This document shows, one piece after another, positions 37,250 to 46,705 of a stretch of 64,000 bases of DNA (positions within the stretch are counted from its first letter, which is position 1; every line of letters begins with the position of its first letter). Source of the stretch: an uncultured Roseobacter sp. (lineage in GTDB: Bacteria > Pseudomonadota > Alphaproteobacteria > Rhodobacterales > Rhodobacteraceae). Location: assembly GCF_947488185.1 (NCBI RefSeq), contig NZ_CANKYM010000004.1, positions 186,001-250,000 of the forward strand, given 5' to 3'. The notes under the pieces are model-generated. The model did not search any database. It was not told where the DNA came from and was given only the letters and a program-made list of their open reading frames with translations. The position numbers were made by a program, and so were the translations under genes.

Positions 37250-37482
37250 GATAACCTGCCTTTTTCTGCCTCACGCCGCCGATTTGTTCGACTGGCTGTT
37301 TTATGTGTGAGAGGCTAACACAGCTTTCGATTTCTATAAAGCCTTTGATTTAAGGTATTTGCGTTAACTTTCGGTGAAGCATGATCCACATCTGGTTGGT
37401 GCGCGCGGGCGTGCACCAAGAAGAGCTATTGTGGCGAGAATGAGGCATAACCCAGCGTAGAATCGGATGTGAAAATGCGACG

Positions 37483-38190
37483 TCAGGGAGACTCGATTTT
37501 TGCGATCAGATCCGAGAGCTCGCCAAGATCCTGAAGGGCATGGTACCGGGCATCTTCCGATGGCGCCTCCGCCCGCTCGAAATCCCATTCATGGCCGTGG
37601 TGTACGAAGACACCCCAACCCCCTGCTTCGATCATCGGGAGAACATCCGAGCGCATGGAATTGCCGACCATGAGAGCGTGATCCGCTCCCGTTCCATGGC
37701 GGGCGAAAATCCCGCGATAGGTGTCCCGGGTTTTGTCTGAGACGATCTCGATCGCATGGAACAGATCGCCCAGCCCGGATTGGGCCAGCTTGCGTTCCTG
37801 GTCCAGCAGATCACCTTTGGTGATCAGCACGATCCGGTGTGTCTGCCGCGCCATTTCCACCGCCGCGCGCGCATGGGGCAGCAAGTCCACAGGGTGACGC
37901 AGCATCTCGCGTCCAGCGTCCATTATCTGCGCGATGACCGCTGCCGAAACCCTGCCCGACGTCACCTCGATGGCCGTTTCGATCATGGACAGGGTGAAGC
38001 CCTTCACGCCGAACCCGTAATGTCCAAGATTGCGCTTCTCCGCTGCCAGCAAGCGTTGCATCAGGGTTGGTTTATCGGTGAACTCGGCCAGCAGCTCCGC
38101 AAAATGCACTTGAGTCATCTGGAAAAAGCGTTCGTTGTGCCAAAGGGTGTCATCGGCATCAAACCCGATTGTGCTGAGCACCTGCGCCAT
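37483..38190 (-). CDS. HAD-superfamily phosphatase-like hydrolase
   Basis: 235 residues from ATG 38190; the frame runs on upstream, antisense to clpS, but that part is not HAD-like. Motif I is FDADDTLWH (nucleophile Asp then Asp), motif II LITKGD, the conserved Lys is in DKTRDTYR, and motif III/IV is [20 protein letters not shown]. This is the classical set for a phosphoryl-Asp hydrolase. Substrate unknown. Divergent from clpS with about 88 bases between starts. Confidence 0.9.
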   Translation of the reverse strand: MAQVLSTIGFDADDTLWHNERFFQMTQVHFAELLAEFTDKPTLMQRLLAAEKRNLGHYGFGVKGFTLSMIETAIEVTSGRVSAAVIAQIMDAGREMLRHPVDLLPHARAAVEMARQTHRIVLITKGDLLDQERKLAQSGLGDLFHAIEIVSDKTRDTYRGIFARHGTGADHALMVGNSMRSDVLPMIEAGGWGVFVHHGHEWDFERAEAPSEDARYHALQDLGELSDLIAKIESP

Positions 38191-38278
38191 GTGGGCCGAC
38201 CCCTTTTCTAAATGTTCAGACAGGTTATATAGAGCGCTCAACGACTCACCGCGACCCAAAAGCAGATCAGGAGCAGTA

Positions 38279-38620
38279 ATGCACCGCGACGCATTCATGA
38301 TGGCAGACCGCCCCGAGGATGATGGCGATACATCGATCCTGACGGCGACCAAGCCCAAGACCAAGCGCCCGCCGCTGTATAAGGTCCTGTTGCTCAATGA
38401 CGATTTCACGCCGATGGAGTTTGTGGTGCATGTGCTGGAGCGCTTCTTTGGCCTGAACCACGCGCAGGCGTTCGAGATCATGCTAACCGTGCATAAAAAA
38501 GGCGTGGCCGTCGTGGGCGTTTTCAGCCACGAGATCGCGGAAACCAAGGTGGCGCAGGTGATGGATTTTGCCAGGCGGCACCAGCATCCGCTGCAATGCA
38601 CCATGGAAAAAGAAGACTAG
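38279..38620 (+). CDS. clpS: ATP-dependent Clp protease adaptor ClpS
   Basis: 113 residues from ATG 38279 with AGGAGC upstream. [20 protein letters not shown] (about 34-53) and [20 protein letters not shown] are the N-degron pocket and ClpA contact regions of ClpS. It passes N-end-rule substrates to ClpAP. The methyltransferase gene begins 4 bases after its stop. Confidence 0.96.
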   Translation: MHRDAFMMADRPEDDGDTSILTATKPKTKRPPLYKVLLLNDDFTPMEFVVHVLERFFGLNHAQAFEIMLTVHKKGVAVVGVFSHEIAETKVAQVMDFARRHQHPLQCTMEKED

Positions 38621-38624
38621 GCGC

Positions 38625-39617
38625 GTGATTGACGCCCGTTTGTCGCTGGCCCTTGATGGGGGTGGTTTGGTGTGGCCGTCCGAGGGGCGCATCGCTGTCT
38701 TTCAACCCATACCCGACGCAATGCTGCCCGGCCTGCCGAAAGAGCGCGCACAGATTGTCACCGGGTTCAGGCCGGACTTTGATCACTGGCGTGACCGCGG
38801 GTATGACTGCGTTGTTGCTGCAGAAGAGCAGTACGCTGCTGCCGTCATCGCCTTGCCACGCGCCAAATCAGAGGCGCGGGCGCTGATCGCCGAGGCTGCG
38901 CGCCGGACGCAGGGGCCGCTGATCATAGATGGTCAGAAAACAGATGGCGTGGACAGCGTGCTGCGGGACGTCCGCAAGCGGACGAAGATCGAAGGGCCGC
39001 TGTCAAAAGCGCATGGCAAGTTGTTCTGGGTCACCAACCCCGCTCCGGACATGTTCGAGGACTGGGCCGCCGGTCCGGTCCTGACCGAGGGTGGTTTCTG
39101 GACAGCGCCGGGCGTCTTTTCGGCAGATGGGATCGATCCGGCCTCGGCCCTGCTGGCCGATACGTTGCCGGACAGCCTGGGCAAACGCGTGGCCGATCTG
39201 GGCGCGGGCTGGGGGTTTTTGTCGGCGCATATCCTGACGCGGCCCGATGTCGAAGAGCTTCACCTGGTCGAGGCTGGGCATATGGCGCTGGACTGCGCGC
39301 GCCACAATGTCACGGACCCGCGGGCGCAGTTTCACTGGGCCAACGCGATGACCTGGCGTCCCGAAGAACGGCTGGATGCGGTGGTGATGAACCCGCCGTT
39401 CCACGCCGCGCGCAGCGCTGACCCGACCCTTGGACAGGCGTTTCTACGCATCGCGGCGCAGGCTTTGCATGCGCAAGGACAGCTTTGGATGGTCGCGAAC
39501 CGGCATCTGCCCTACGAGGCGACGCTGCAGTCGCTCTTTGCAAAATCCAGCGAAGTTGCCGGGGATCGGCGCTTTAAATTGTTCCACGCCAGCCGACCGC
39601 TTCGCAAGCGCGGCTGA
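38625..39617 (+). CDS. RsmC-like class I SAM methyltransferase
   Basis: 330 residues from GTG 38625; in-frame sequence upstream overlaps clpS. The N-terminal half is a degenerate methyltransferase-like domain; the C-terminal half has VADLGAGWGFLSAHIL (motif I), HLVEAGHMALDCARHN and the catalytic NPPF in VVMNPPFHAA. This two-domain plan matches RsmC/RlmG 16S/23S rRNA guanine-N2 methyltransferases. Exact target base not determined. Confidence 0.88.
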   Translation: MIDARLSLALDGGGLVWPSEGRIAVFQPIPDAMLPGLPKERAQIVTGFRPDFDHWRDRGYDCVVAAEEQYAAAVIALPRAKSEARALIAEAARRTQGPLIIDGQKTDGVDSVLRDVRKRTKIEGPLSKAHGKLFWVTNPAPDMFEDWAAGPVLTEGGFWTAPGVFSADGIDPASALLADTLPDSLGKRVADLGAGWGFLSAHILTRPDVEELHLVEAGHMALDCARHNVTDPRAQFHWANAMTWRPEERLDAVVMNPPFHAARSADPTLGQAFLRIAAQALHAQGQLWMVANRHLPYEATLQSLFAKSSEVAGDRRFKLFHASRPLRKRG

Positions 39618-39655
39618 ATCGGTCTAGACTGGACCTGAGCAACAGGGGAGCCCCA

Positions 39656-40456
39656 ATGTCCTTTTCCATCAACGGCAAGACCGCAATCGTGACCGGCGCG
39701 GCAAACGGCATTGGCCTTGCCATCGCCCGACAGTTCGCGGATCGCGGGGCAAACGTAATGTGCGCCGATATGGACGAGAAGAAGCTGACGAATGAGTGGG
39801 GGGATCAGGCCGAAGAGGGTACCCTGCGCTATTTCGCCGGCGATCTGCGCCAGCGGCTGACCATAGCCAATCTGGTGTCGGCCACAATCGACGCCTTCGA
39901 GCGGGTCGATATCCTCGTGAACGCGTCGCGGCAGGTCATGCCCACCGATGCGCTGAATGTCGAAGACACATCCGTTGCGGTGCTGCTGGAACAGAACCTG
40001 ATGACCTCCCTGCACCTCACGCAGCAGGTGGCCAAGCGCATGATCAAGCAGGGCGCGGACCAGCCGGAGGGGCAGCTGGGCTCCATCATCAATCTCAGCT
40101 CGATCGCGGCGCGCAATACCCGGCCGGAACTGATGGGTTATTCCATCGCTTCCGCCGCTCTGGAACAGATGACCCGCTCCATGGCGCTTGCGCTGGCCCC
40201 GGAGCGGATTCGCGTGAACGCCGTGGCCTTCGGATCGGTGATGAGCGCGTCGCTGAAATCTTCCGTGGTGGAAAACAGCGACTGGCGGGAAGACATTCGC
40301 GATCATACCCCGCTGGGCCGGATTGCCGGGCCTGCGGAACTGGCCGAGGCGGTGCAGTTTCTGGCGGCGGAAAGCTCCGGCTTCATGACCGGTGAGGTGA
40401 TCACGGTGGACGGCGGGCGCAGCCTGCTCGACGCCGTCGCGGCGCCGGCGCATTAG
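39656..40456 (+). CDS. Atypical short-chain dehydrogenase/reductase
   Basis: 266 residues with the SDR Rossmann fold: TGAANGIG at about 13-20 and the cofactor Asp in CADMDEK. Two hallmark sites are altered. The NNAG motif reads VNASR. The YxxxK motif reads YSIAS, so the catalytic lysine is a serine, although the preceding Ser-rich strand (INLSSIAA) is normal. The C-terminal FLAAESSGFMTGEVITVDGG is typical. It may be a poor or non-redox enzyme. It lies 73 bases upstream of hemF on the same strand. Confidence 0.88.
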   Translation: MSFSINGKTAIVTGAANGIGLAIARQFADRGANVMCADMDEKKLTNEWGDQAEEGTLRYFAGDLRQRLTIANLVSATIDAFERVDILVNASRQVMPTDALNVEDTSVAVLLEQNLMTSLHLTQQVAKRMIKQGADQPEGQLGSIINLSSIAARNTRPELMGYSIASAALEQMTRSMALALAPERIRVNAVAFGSVMSASLKSSVVENSDWREDIRDHTPLGRIAGPAELAEAVQFLAAESSGFMTGEVITVDGGRSLLDAVAAPAH

Positions 40457-40529
40457 GATTTCGCACTTTTCGCCGTGGGGCTTCCGGTCTAGGAATGATG
40501 TCAGACAAACGTGACACATTGGACCGCTC

Positions 40530-41423
40530 ATGACTGACAGCTTCGATACCGAAAAATCCCGCGCCTCAGCGTGGTTTCGCAACCTGCGGGACGATATCGT
40601 AGCGGCTTTCGAAGCTTTGGAACAGGACCATTCCGACGGTCCCCTGTCGGAGGCTGCGGCAGGTGCTTTCGAGGTGTCGGAGACACAGCGCACCAGTGAG
40701 GATGGATCGGACGCAGGCGGTGGCCTGATGTCCGTCATGCGGGGTGGGCGTGTCTTCGAAAAGGTGGGGGTGAACATTTCCACGGTCTACGGCACGCTGG
40801 GTGAACGGGCGCAGATGGCCATGGCCGCGCGCAAGGGTATTCCGGGCATGAAGGAAGATCCGCGCTTCTGGGCGTCGGGCATTTCTCTCGTGGCGCATAT
40901 GCAGAACCCGCATGCGCCTGCCGTGCATATGAACACGCGCATGTTCTGGACGCCGCATGCGTGGTGGTTCGGTGGCGGATCGGACCTCAACCCCTGCCTT
41001 GAATACGATGAGGATACGGCCCATTTCCACGCGACCCAGCAGGAACATCTCGACCCACATGGGGCAGCGCTTTATCCGCGCCTCAAGGAATGGGCGGATG
41101 AGTATTTCTACATCCCACACCGCAACCAGGCGCGGGGCGTTGGCGGGATTTTCATGGATGACCACTGCACCGGCGATTGGGAAGCTGATTTCAGCCTGAC
41201 GCAGGACATCGGGCGGGCCTTCCTGCCTGCCTATGTGCCGCTGGTGCGCAAACGTCGCGTGCAGGAGTGGTCAGATCAGGACAAAGAGGCACAGCTTGTG
41301 CACCGCGGCCTCTACGCCGAGTACAATCTGGTGTATGACCGGGGCACCAAGTTCGGGCTGGAGACCGGGCATGATGCAAATGCGGTGCTGATGAGCCTGC
41401 CACCGCTAGCCAAATGGATTTAG
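40530..41423 (+). CDS. hemF: Oxygen-dependent coproporphyrinogen III oxidase
   Basis: 297 residues. Family motifs: GGGLMSVMRGGRVFEKVGVN, the active-site stretch WWFGGGSDLNPCLEYDEDT and YIPHRNQARGVGGIFMDDH. It decarboxylates coproporphyrinogen III to protoporphyrinogen IX with oxygen, complementing hemN. Converges on hemC. Confidence 0.97.
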   Translation: MTDSFDTEKSRASAWFRNLRDDIVAAFEALEQDHSDGPLSEAAAGAFEVSETQRTSEDGSDAGGGLMSVMRGGRVFEKVGVNISTVYGTLGERAQMAMAARKGIPGMKEDPRFWASGISLVAHMQNPHAPAVHMNTRMFWTPHAWWFGGGSDLNPCLEYDEDTAHFHATQQEHLDPHGAALYPRLKEWADEYFYIPHRNQARGVGGIFMDDHCTGDWEADFSLTQDIGRAFLPAYVPLVRKRRVQEWSDQDKEAQLVHRGLYAEYNLVYDRGTKFGLETGHDANAVLMSLPPLAKWI

Positions 41424-41438
41424 GGCAGGGTTGTGATT

Positions 41439-42389
41439 TTATGCGTCATGCCAGTCGAAAAACCCCGGCCCGGCCCGTGACAGCAACTCCTCACCAAGAT
41501 CCTTGCCCATGGCGGCGGCCTCTTCGATAGAGCCGTCACGTTCTCCGTCCAGCGCTTGCGATCCGTCGGGGCGCAGCACCTGACCCCGCAGGCGCAATCG
41601 GTCTCCGGTCAACTCCGCAAGCCCGGCAATCGGCGTCTCGCAGGACCCGTCCAGGGTCAGCAGCAGGCTGCGTTCTGCGGCAAGGCGCTGGCCGGTTGCC
41701 ACATCGTGGATGGCCATCAGCATTTCGGCGGTATTGGCGTCGTCCATGCGGCGCTCGATCCCGATGGCGCCTTGTGCGATGGCGGGCAGCATATCGTCTG
41801 GTTCAACCGGTGTGGCGGGCACGTCGTCCATGCCCAACCGGCTCAGCCCTGCGGCGGCCAGAAAGGTGCATTCCGCAACCCCATCGGAGAGCTTTTTCAA
41901 CCGGGTCTGCACATTGCCGCGAAATTCCACTACCTTCAGATCAGGGCGACGGTGCAGCAGCTGTGCCTTGCGGCGCAGGCTGGAGGTGCCGACAACCGCG
42001 CCGGGAGCCAGTTCGGCGATGCTGGACAGCTTGGGCGAGATGAAGGCATCGCGCACATCCTCGCGCGGCAGGAAGGTATCAAGGATCAACCCGTCAGGCT
42101 GCAACGTCGGCATGTCCTTGGTCGAATGCACGGCAATGTCAATTTTCCCTGACAGCAGATCCTCTTCGATCTCGCGGGTGAAAAGCCCCTTGCCGCCAAT
42201 ATCCTTCAGCGCGCGATCCTGAATGGCATCGCCAGTGACCTTGATGACGACAATCTTGAAGCAGTCCTCTTTCAAATCAAAGGCTTGCGCCAGCCGATCC
42301 CGTGTCTCATGCGCCTGTGCAAGCGCCAGGGGCGAGCCGCGTGTGCCAATTCTGAGCGGGCTGTCGGGGGTCGGTAGGGTCACTGTCAT
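41439..42389 (-). CDS. hemC: Porphobilinogen deaminase (hydroxymethylbilane synthase)
   Basis: 316 residues. RIGTRGSPLALAQAHE at the start, DIAVHSTKDMPT in the middle and the dipyrromethane-cofactor Cys in DGSCETPIAG (about 247). Polymerises four porphobilinogens to hydroxymethylbilane. Divergent from hemE with about 100 bases between the starts. Confidence 0.97.
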   Translation of the reverse strand: MTVTLPTPDSPLRIGTRGSPLALAQAHETRDRLAQAFDLKEDCFKIVVIKVTGDAIQDRALKDIGGKGLFTREIEEDLLSGKIDIAVHSTKDMPTLQPDGLILDTFLPREDVRDAFISPKLSSIAELAPGAVVGTSSLRRKAQLLHRRPDLKVVEFRGNVQTRLKKLSDGVAECTFLAAAGLSRLGMDDVPATPVEPDDMLPAIAQGAIGIERRMDDANTAEMLMAIHDVATGQRLAAERSLLLTLDGSCETPIAGLAELTGDRLRLRGQVLRPDGSQALDGERDGSIEEAAAMGKDLGEELLSRAGPGFFDWHDA

Positions 42390-42492
42390 GCGCCCATCTT
42401 TATGCGCGTCAAATTATCCTGACAACCCGTCTGTGTCTTGACAACGGCGCCGCTGCCCCTGACCAACGGGGAGTTGCAAATTGAGGACTTCC

Positions 42493-43527
42493 ATGGCCCC
42501 GACGAAAACCATTCTGCGCGCGCTTGCAGGCGAAACGCTTCCGACCCCCCCGATCTGGATGATGCGTCAGGCCGGGCGCTACCTGCCGGAATACAAGGCG
42601 ACGCGGGCGCAGGCCGGTGATTTCCTGTCGCTCTGCTACAACCCTGATCTGGCCGCCGAAGTGACCCTGCAACCGATCCGCCGCTACGGGTTCGATGCGG
42701 CCATCCTCTTTGCCGATATCCTGCTGCTGCCACAGGCCTTGGGGGCCGATCTATGGTTCGTCACGGGTGAGGGTCCGCGCCTGTCCACCGTGCAGATACA
42801 GGCGGATTTCGACAAGCTGGGACCGGTTGAAGATATTCACGAGACCCTGAACCCGATCTATGAAACGGTGCGCATCCTTCGACGCGAACTGCCTGCCGAG
42901 ACGACGCTGATCGGTTTTGCAGGCGCGCCCTGGACGGTGGCAACCTATATGATCGCGGGCCAAGGGACGCCGGATCAGGCGCCTGCCCACGCCTTGCGGC
43001 AGGAAAACACCGCCTTGTTCGAGGCGCTGCTGGCGCGGATCACGGCGGGGACAATCGACTATCTGGCCGCACAGATCGAGGCGGGCGCCGAAGTTGTGAA
43101 AATCTTTGACAGCTGGGCGGGCTCGCTCAAGGGCGAGGCGTTCCAGAAATACGCACTGGAACCCGCGCGCGAAATCACTGCCGCCTTGAAAGCACGCTAT
43201 CCGCATATCCCCGTCATCGGTTTCCCGCGCGAGGCGGGAGACAATTACATCGGGTTCGCAAAAGCGACCGGCGTGGATTGCGTGGCGCTGGATAACTCGG
43301 TCAGCGCGGCGTGGGCGGCGCAACACGTGCAGGTCGATGGCTGTGTGCAGGGCAACCTTGCCAGCAGCCATATGGTCACCGGCGGTCAGGCGCTGGTGGA
43401 CGACACGCGCGCCATTGTGAAAGCCCTTTCCAAGGGCCCGCATATCTTCAATCTGGGGCACGGGATCACGCCGGATGCGGATCCGGACAACGTGCAGCGC
43501 ATGATCGACACGGTTCGGGCAGGATAA
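42493..43527 (+). CDS. hemE: Uroporphyrinogen decarboxylase
   Basis: 344 residues from ATG 42493 with GAGGA 5 bases upstream; a TTG at 42481 lies before that site. [20 protein letters not shown] and [17 protein letters not shown] are diagnostic, with the catalytic Asp in FADILL. Converts uroporphyrinogen III to coproporphyrinogen III, the substrate of HemF and HemN in this same window. Confidence 0.97.
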   Translation: MAPTKTILRALAGETLPTPPIWMMRQAGRYLPEYKATRAQAGDFLSLCYNPDLAAEVTLQPIRRYGFDAAILFADILLLPQALGADLWFVTGEGPRLSTVQIQADFDKLGPVEDIHETLNPIYETVRILRRELPAETTLIGFAGAPWTVATYMIAGQGTPDQAPAHALRQENTALFEALLARITAGTIDYLAAQIEAGAEVVKIFDSWAGSLKGEAFQKYALEPAREITAALKARYPHIPVIGFPREAGDNYIGFAKATGVDCVALDNSVSAAWAAQHVQVDGCVQGNLASSHMVTGGQALVDDTRAIVKALSKGPHIFNLGHGITPDADPDNVQRMIDTVRAG

Positions 43528-43580
43528 TCGCGCTTTCTGGCTTGACGGGGCTGCGGGGCTGTCATAGTCCACGGCCCGAT

Positions 43581-43657
<77 letters not shown>

Positions 43658-43731
43658 GCATCCCCCCACTGTTTCTGCCCATTGACCCCGCGCATGGTGC
43701 GCGCAACAGTTGCTGCCTGAAAGAGGGGGTC

Positions 43732-44943
43732 ATGACCGAGAAAGACCGGATACTGATCGCGGGCGGCGGCATTGGCGGGCTGGCGGCTGCCTTGGGCCTG
43801 GCGCAAAAGGGTCTGCCGTCGCTGGTGCTTGAAAAGGCGGCTGAACTGGGCGAGATCGGCGCGGGCATTCAACTGGGCCCCAATGCCTTTCACGCCTTCG
43901 ACGCTCTGGGCGTTGGCGATGCGGCGCGCGGAATGGCGGTCTATATCGACAACCTTCGGCTGATGGATGCGCTGACCGGTGACCGGATCACCCATATCCC
44001 GCTGGATGCCGGTTTTCGCGCCCGTTTCGGCAACCCCTATGCGGTTGTGCACCGGGGCGATTTGCACGGCGTTCTGCTCAAAGCCTGCCAGGGTCATCCG
44101 TTGATCGATCTGCGGACGCAGGCGGCGGTGAGACGTTATGATCAGGACAGCAGCGCTGTGACCGTCACGCTGGCGGATGAAACGCGCGTCACCGGGCGCG
44201 CGTTGATCGGTGCGGATGGTCTGTGGTCACGCGTGCGCGCTCAGTTGGTTGGGGATGGCGCGCCGCTGGTGTCCGGCCATACGACCTACCGGTCCGTGAT
44301 CCCGGTGGCAGAGATGCCCGAAGATCTGCGGTGGAACGACGCGACGCTCTGGGCCGGACCGAAATGCCACATCGTGCACTACCCGTTGTCCGGTGGGAAG
44401 CTGTTCAACCTCGTTGTGACCTGCCACAACGACGCGCCGGAACCCGTGGCGGGCAAACCGGTGCGCCACGCGGAAGTGCGCAAAGGTTTTGAGCATATAC
44501 ACCCGCGGGCGCAGCAGATCATCGACAAGGGGTCAGATTGGAAACTCTGGGTGCTCTGTGACCGCGACCCGGTCATGGCGTGGTCGGAGGGACGTGTCGC
44601 GCTTTTAGGAGACGCGGCGCATCCGATGTTGCAGTATTTTGCACAAGGCGCCTGTATGGCGTTGGAAGATGCCGTGTGCCTTGCGAATGAACTGGATGGC
44701 GCGGAAGATATTGCGTCCGCTCTGACCCGATATCAGGACCGGCGTCGGTTGCGCACCGCGCGTGTACAATTGCAATCGCGCGAGATCGGCACCCATGTCT
44801 ACCACCCGTCAGGAGCCCACGCGGCCCTGCGCAATGCCGTGATGGCAGCGCGCGGGGCGGAAGAATGGTTTGATCAGGTGGCCTGGCTCTATGGCTCTAC
44901 CGGTCTTGAAGGCGCCGTCTCCACCGAGACCAGAGGGCCCTGA
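43732..44943 (+). CDS. FAD-dependent aromatic-ring hydroxylase, 3-hydroxybenzoate 6-hydroxylase-like
   Basis: 403 residues. Flavin monooxygenase of the PHBH class: GxGxxG in ILIAGGGIGGLAAALGLA (about 6-23), the DG motif in GADGLWSRVR (about 161) and the second FAD motif GDAAHPMLQYFAQGACMALE (about 295-314). The last block is closest to 3-hydroxybenzoate 6-monooxygenase and salicylate hydroxylase. Such an enzyme would make gentisate, but no gentisate dioxygenase lies in the window. It stands just upstream of the TRAP transporter and the box cluster. Confidence 0.85.
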   Translation: MTEKDRILIAGGGIGGLAAALGLAQKGLPSLVLEKAAELGEIGAGIQLGPNAFHAFDALGVGDAARGMAVYIDNLRLMDALTGDRITHIPLDAGFRARFGNPYAVVHRGDLHGVLLKACQGHPLIDLRTQAAVRRYDQDSSAVTVTLADETRVTGRALIGADGLWSRVRAQLVGDGAPLVSGHTTYRSVIPVAEMPEDLRWNDATLWAGPKCHIVHYPLSGGKLFNLVVTCHNDAPEPVAGKPVRHAEVRKGFEHIHPRAQQIIDKGSDWKLWVLCDRDPVMAWSEGRVALLGDAAHPMLQYFAQGACMALEDAVCLANELDGAEDIASALTRYQDRRRLRTARVQLQSREIGTHVYHPSGAHAALRNAVMAARGAEEWFDQVAWLYGSTGLEGAVSTETRGP

Positions 44944-44963
44944 CCACGGCCCCGTACTGCCAA

Positions 44964-44994
44964 GGGGATAGTTACAAACACGGGTGACATCCCC
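44964..44994. promoter_or_regulatory. Hairpin upstream of the TRAP operon
   Basis: GGGGAT-A-GTTAC and GTGAC-ATCCCC pair with one bulge and one wobble around an 8-base loop, 20 bases after the hydroxylase stop. Could be a terminator without T run or an operator for dctP. Confidence 0.35.
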
Positions 44995-45080
44995 GGTGAT
45001 CTGCAATAGCAATTTAGCAGGGAAGACGAGTCAGAGGCCGCAAAACGCAAGGCCCGACCGGGTTTTAGGGAGGAACTAGA

Positions 45081-46121
45081 ATGACGATCTCACGCAAATC
45101 ATTTCTCAACATGGCGGGTGCTGCGGCGCTGGCGATGGGCTTTGGGGCGGCACCCGCGCTGGCCCAGGACGTCACCCTGCGCCTGCATCAATTCCTGCCA
45201 CCACAGGCCAATGTGCCCAAGCTGGTGCTCGATGTCTGGGCCGATAGTGTCGAGGAAGACAGCGGCGGTCGCATCAAGGTAGAGCGCTATCCGTCGATGC
45301 AGCTGGGCGGCAAGCCCCCGGAGCTGATGGATCAGGCGATTGACGGTGTGGCCGATATCGTCTGGACCGTGGTTGGCTACACGCCGGGTCGCTACCCGTC
45401 GACCGAAGTCTTTGAGCTGCCCTTCATGATGACGAACGCCCGCGCGGCCTCCCGTGCCTATTGGGAAATGTTCGAAAAACACATGAAGTACACCGAGTTC
45501 AAGGATGTGCACATCCTCGGCACGTGGGTGCACGGCCCCGGGTTGATCCACGCCAACAAGGAAGTGCGCAAACCCTCCGATATGGACGGGCTGAAAATCC
45601 GTGGCGGCTCCCGTCTGGCCAATGCGCTGCTGGAAAAAGTTGGCGCAACCCCGGTGGGCATGCCGGTGCCAGCCGTGCCTGAGGGTCTCTCCAAGGGCGT
45701 GATCGATGGCACGACCATCCCGTGGGAAGTCACCGCCGCGCTGAAAATCCCGGAACTGGTGGACAACCACACGGAATTCACCGGCAACGCGCTCTATGTG
45801 CTGACCTTTGTGCTGGCGATGAACAAGGATCGCTACGAGGGCCTGCCGGATGATCTCAAGAAGGTGATCGACGACAATTCCGGTCTGGAGTTTTCGGTTT
45901 TTGCCGGTGGGACGCAAGCGGACAGCGATGGGCCTGCCCGTCAGGCGGCAGCCGATCGTGGCAACAATATCGTCACGTTGAACGAAGAAGAGACAGCCGA
46001 ATGGAAAGCCGTCGCGCAGCCGATCTATGACGAATGGGTCGCCGACATGAACGAGAAAGGCATCGACGGTCAGGCGCTGATCGACGAGGCCCGCATGCTG
46101 ATCGACAAGTACACCGAGTAA
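45081..46121 (+). CDS. dctP: TRAP transporter solute-binding protein DctP
   Basis: 346 residues. The signal peptide has an RK pair before the hydrophobic core (ISRKSFLNMAGAAALAMGFG), a Tat-like variant. The DctP domain follows, with the conserved R of IRGGSRLANALLEKVGATPVG at about 174, expected to bind a substrate carboxylate. Next to aromatic-acid catabolism, so an aromatic or related carboxylate is the likely ligand; this is inference. A strong hairpin separates it from dctQM. Confidence 0.93.
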   Translation: MTISRKSFLNMAGAAALAMGFGAAPALAQDVTLRLHQFLPPQANVPKLVLDVWADSVEEDSGGRIKVERYPSMQLGGKPPELMDQAIDGVADIVWTVVGYTPGRYPSTEVFELPFMMTNARAASRAYWEMFEKHMKYTEFKDVHILGTWVHGPGLIHANKEVRKPSDMDGLKIRGGSRLANALLEKVGATPVGMPVPAVPEGLSKGVIDGTTIPWEVTAALKIPELVDNHTEFTGNALYVLTFVLAMNKDRYEGLPDDLKKVIDDNSGLEFSVFAGGTQADSDGPARQAAADRGNNIVTLNEEETAEWKAVAQPIYDEWVADMNEKGIDGQALIDEARMLIDKYTE

Positions 46122-46135
46122 ATTCGGTATTCCTT

Positions 46136-46176
46136 GACCCGCAGCACTGCGCTAAGTGCTGCGGGTCTTTTGTTTT
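46136..46176 (+). terminator. Strong intra-operon terminator/attenuator after dctP
   Basis: GACCCGCAGCACT / AGTGCTGCGGGTC, a perfect 13-bp stem with a 6-base loop, then TTTTGTTTT. It lies in the 71-base gap between dctP and dctQ and would make binding protein more abundant than the membrane subunits. Confidence 0.9.
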
Positions 46177-46192
46177 CTGACCGGAGCCTTTC

Positions 46193-46693
46193 ATGCATCA
46201 GGCCGTGCAAACGCTCGCCCGCGTTACCGCCATTATCGGCGGCCTCGTTCTGGTGGGGCTCGTTATTCTGACGACCCTGTCGACCGCCGGGCGCGAGCTG
46301 GGCATTGGCGAGGTCAACGGCAGCTATGAAATCCTTGAGGCGGGTGTCGCCTTTGCGATTTTCTCCTTCTTTCCGATCTGCCAGCTTCATGGGGCTCACG
46401 CCACGGTCGATATCTTCACATCCCAACTGCCGGGCCGGGTGCACCGCGCGATCATCGCCTTTTGGGAGGTCGTGCTGACCGCCGCCCTGATCCTGATCAG
46501 CTGGCGTCTTTACGAAGGTATGCAGCGCTACATCGGCAATGGCGAAACCACGTTTTTCCTGCAGTTCCCGGTCTGGTGGGCCTATTCCTTCAGTTTCGCA
46601 GCCTCGGTGGTCACCTGCATTGTTGCCCTCTATTGTGCGGCCATGCGCGTCGGTGAAAGCCTCTCTGGCCGCATGCTGCTGCCGACCGCGTAA
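46193..46693 (+). CDS. dctQ: TRAP transporter small membrane subunit DctQ
   Basis: 166 residues with four predicted membrane helices (ITAIIGGLVLVGLVILTTLS first) and the short GAHATVDIF motif typical of DctQ. Works as a subunit with DctM. Starts 72 bases after dctP, beyond the attenuator. Confidence 0.93.
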   Translation: MHQAVQTLARVTAIIGGLVLVGLVILTTLSTAGRELGIGEVNGSYEILEAGVAFAIFSFFPICQLHGAHATVDIFTSQLPGRVHRAIIAFWEVVLTAALILISWRLYEGMQRYIGNGETTFFLQFPVWWAYSFSFAASVVTCIVALYCAAMRVGESLSGRMLLPTA

Positions 46694-46705
46694 GGACCTT
46701 CCCTC

